DNA of 64,000 nucleotides from Streptomyces megasporus (GTDB lineage Bacteria > Actinomycetota > Actinomycetes > Streptomycetales > Streptomycetaceae): positions 233,645 to 297,644 of the forward strand of contig NZ_JODL01000004.1 of NCBI RefSeq assembly GCF_000718985.1, written 5' to 3'. A model generated the notes under the pieces. The model was not told where the DNA came from. It saw only the letters and a list, made by a program, of their open reading frames with translations, and did no database searches. Of this stretch, positions 63,132 to 64,000 are shown one piece after another (position 1 is the first letter of the stretch; each line of letters starts with the position of its first letter). The position numbers and the translations under genes were made by a program.

Positions 63132-63740
63132 CTAGCCGGCAGTTGCGTCCACCTTGACCAGACGGCGGACTTGGACCACGTAGAGGATTCCTGCCCACCA
63201 GTACAGAGTTGTACCCCAGCCGGCGAACGCCCATCCGAAAATAGCAGCGAGTGACGGAATCCATCCTTCTCCGTCACTGAGCAGCAGCAACGGGAAGGCG
63301 TACATCAGGTTGAACGTGGCGGCTTTCCCGAGGAAGTTGACCTGCGGGGGCGCGTAACCATGCCGATCGAGGATCCAGATCGCGACCAGCAACATGAGCT
63401 CGCGCGCCAGGAGCAGCCCGGTCAGCCAGAGCGGCAGGATGCCGCGCCACGTCAGCCCGACGAGGGTGGAGAGGATGTACAGCCGGTCGGCGGCCGGGTC
63501 CAGGATGCGGCCGAGACTGCTGATCTGATTCCAGCGTCGAGCGAGTTTACCGTCGAGGTAGTCGCTGATGCCGCTGAACGCCAGCACCAGCAGCGCCCAG
63601 CCGTCGGCGTTGGGTCCGCCGAACTCCGGCCAGAGGATCAGCCACAGGAAGACCGGTACGCCGACGAGCCGCGCCATGCTGAGGATGTTGGGGATGGTGA
63701 GGACGCGGTCCGTTTGGACGCGCGTCTCCTGGGCCTCCAC
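63132..63740 (-). CDS. CDP-alcohol phosphatidyltransferase (phospholipid synthase)
   Basis: A 202-residue membrane enzyme with five or six helices. The CDP-alcohol motif is complete: SDYLDGKLARRWNQ followed by SLGRILDPAADR (D-G-x2-A-R-x8-G-x3-D-x3-D). NILSMARLVGVPVFLWLIL is helix one. GTG 63740 has AGGAGGT. The acceptor (glycerol phosphate, inositol phosphate or cardiolipin) cannot be told. It ends 115 bases before the fusion gene on the same strand. Confidence 0.9.
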   Translation of the reverse strand: MEAQETRVQTDRVLTIPNILSMARLVGVPVFLWLILWPEFGGPNADGWALLVLAFSGISDYLDGKLARRWNQISSLGRILDPAADRLYILSTLVGLTWRGILPLWLTGLLLARELMLLVAIWILDRHGYAPPQVNFLGKAATFNLMYAFPLLLLSDGEGWIPSLAAIFGWAFAGWGTTLYWWAGILYVVQVRRLVKVDATAG

Positions 63741-63867
63741 CCTGGACCTCCTGTGAGTCCGTACCAACGATGCCTCCTGACGATACCCCCAGCGTGGCTC
63801 GGCGGCTGAAAGGGGGTCCGGGAACGAGCCGGACCGGCAAACCGAAACAAAGGCCCGAAAACGTGAA

Positions 63868-63900
63868 GAGGCCCCGTCGGAACCTGCCCGACGGGGCCTC
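63868..63900 (-). terminator. rRNA-operon terminator
   Basis: GAGGCCCCGTCGG and CCGACGGGGCCTC form a perfect 13-bp stem with a seven-base loop right after the 5S gene, followed on the minus strand by a short T-rich stretch. Confidence 0.85.
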
Positions 63901-63910
63901 AACAACAAAT

Positions 63911-64000
63911 CGTTCGGCGGCGTCCTACTCTCCCACACGGTCCCCCGTGCAGTACCATCGGCGCTGAAGAGCTTAGCTTCCGGGTTCGGAATGTAACCGG
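63911..64000 (-). rRNA. 5S ribosomal RNA, 3' portion
   Basis: Read on the minus strand the last 90 bases are the 3' three-quarters of an actinobacterial 5S rRNA: CATTCCGAACCCGGAAGC, AAGCTCTTCAGCGCC, GATGGTACTGC and the end GTGGGAGAGTAGGACGCCGC. The 5' part lies outside the window. The rRNA operon therefore enters from the right and ends here. Confidence 0.95.

Overview
This is very GC-rich DNA from an actinobacterium, almost certainly Streptomyces or a close relative. Supporting marks are a complete conservon (sensor kinase, roadblock protein, DUF742 protein, GTPase, P450s), Spo0M and Ter-family genes, a DUF5999 protein, the actinobacterial FtsR/FHA/small-basic-protein/DUF881 block, frequent GTG starts, and GTGA, ATGA and similar stop/start overlaps. 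All product names come from reading the protein sequences; no database search was run.

Layout. 1-6.7 kb is the edge of a non-ribosomal peptide locus: an A-PCP-C synthetase entering from the left, a type II thioesterase, a haem-oxygenase-like diiron oxidase paired with a Rieske protein, a BtrH-like cysteine acyltransferase-fold protein and a nucleotidyltransferase. 6.7-15.7 kb is a candidate zinc-metallophore island. It holds an MFS exporter, a methyltransferase, a DUF364-like protein, a threonine-kinase-like GHMP kinase, a cysteine-synthase-like PLP enzyme and a siderophore-type ABC importer. Three Fur/Zur-type boxes lie at the starts of its transcription units. 16.6-21.1 kb is a stress island (small HhH-like protein, Spo0M, TerB, GlsB-like protein, broken TerD). 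Three copies of a TTCTACA-N4-TGTAGAA palindrome and a BlaI/M56-peptidase pair suggest it is one proteolytically controlled regulon.

21.3-27.5 kb is a conservon with a CYP157-like P450, followed by a CYP154-like P450 and an enoyl-CoA hydratase. 28.0-31 kb is a TetR-controlled flavin monooxygenase/hydrolase pair with matching operators. 31-37.4 kb carries three EamA exporters with LysR and MocR regulators. 37.4-44.8 kb contains a Clp-N protein, a decayed ABC binding-protein gene and a selenocysteine locus: selD, tRNA-Sec, selB and selA, plus two embedded genes.

45-64 kb is more core-like: PhzF, CPBP and glutamate-cysteine-ligase-like genes, gcvP behind a tandem glycine riboswitch, dinB, the MerR/bifunctional nuclease/FtsR/FHA/DUF881 block, a nucleotidyltransferase-mutase fusion, a CDP-alcohol phosphotransferase, and the 3' part of a 5S rRNA entering from the right on the minus strand. 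The two systems most worth pursuing are the Zur-box metallophore island, whose gene combination I cannot match to a described pathway, and the BlaI/M56-Ter-Spo0M regulon with its broken TerD.
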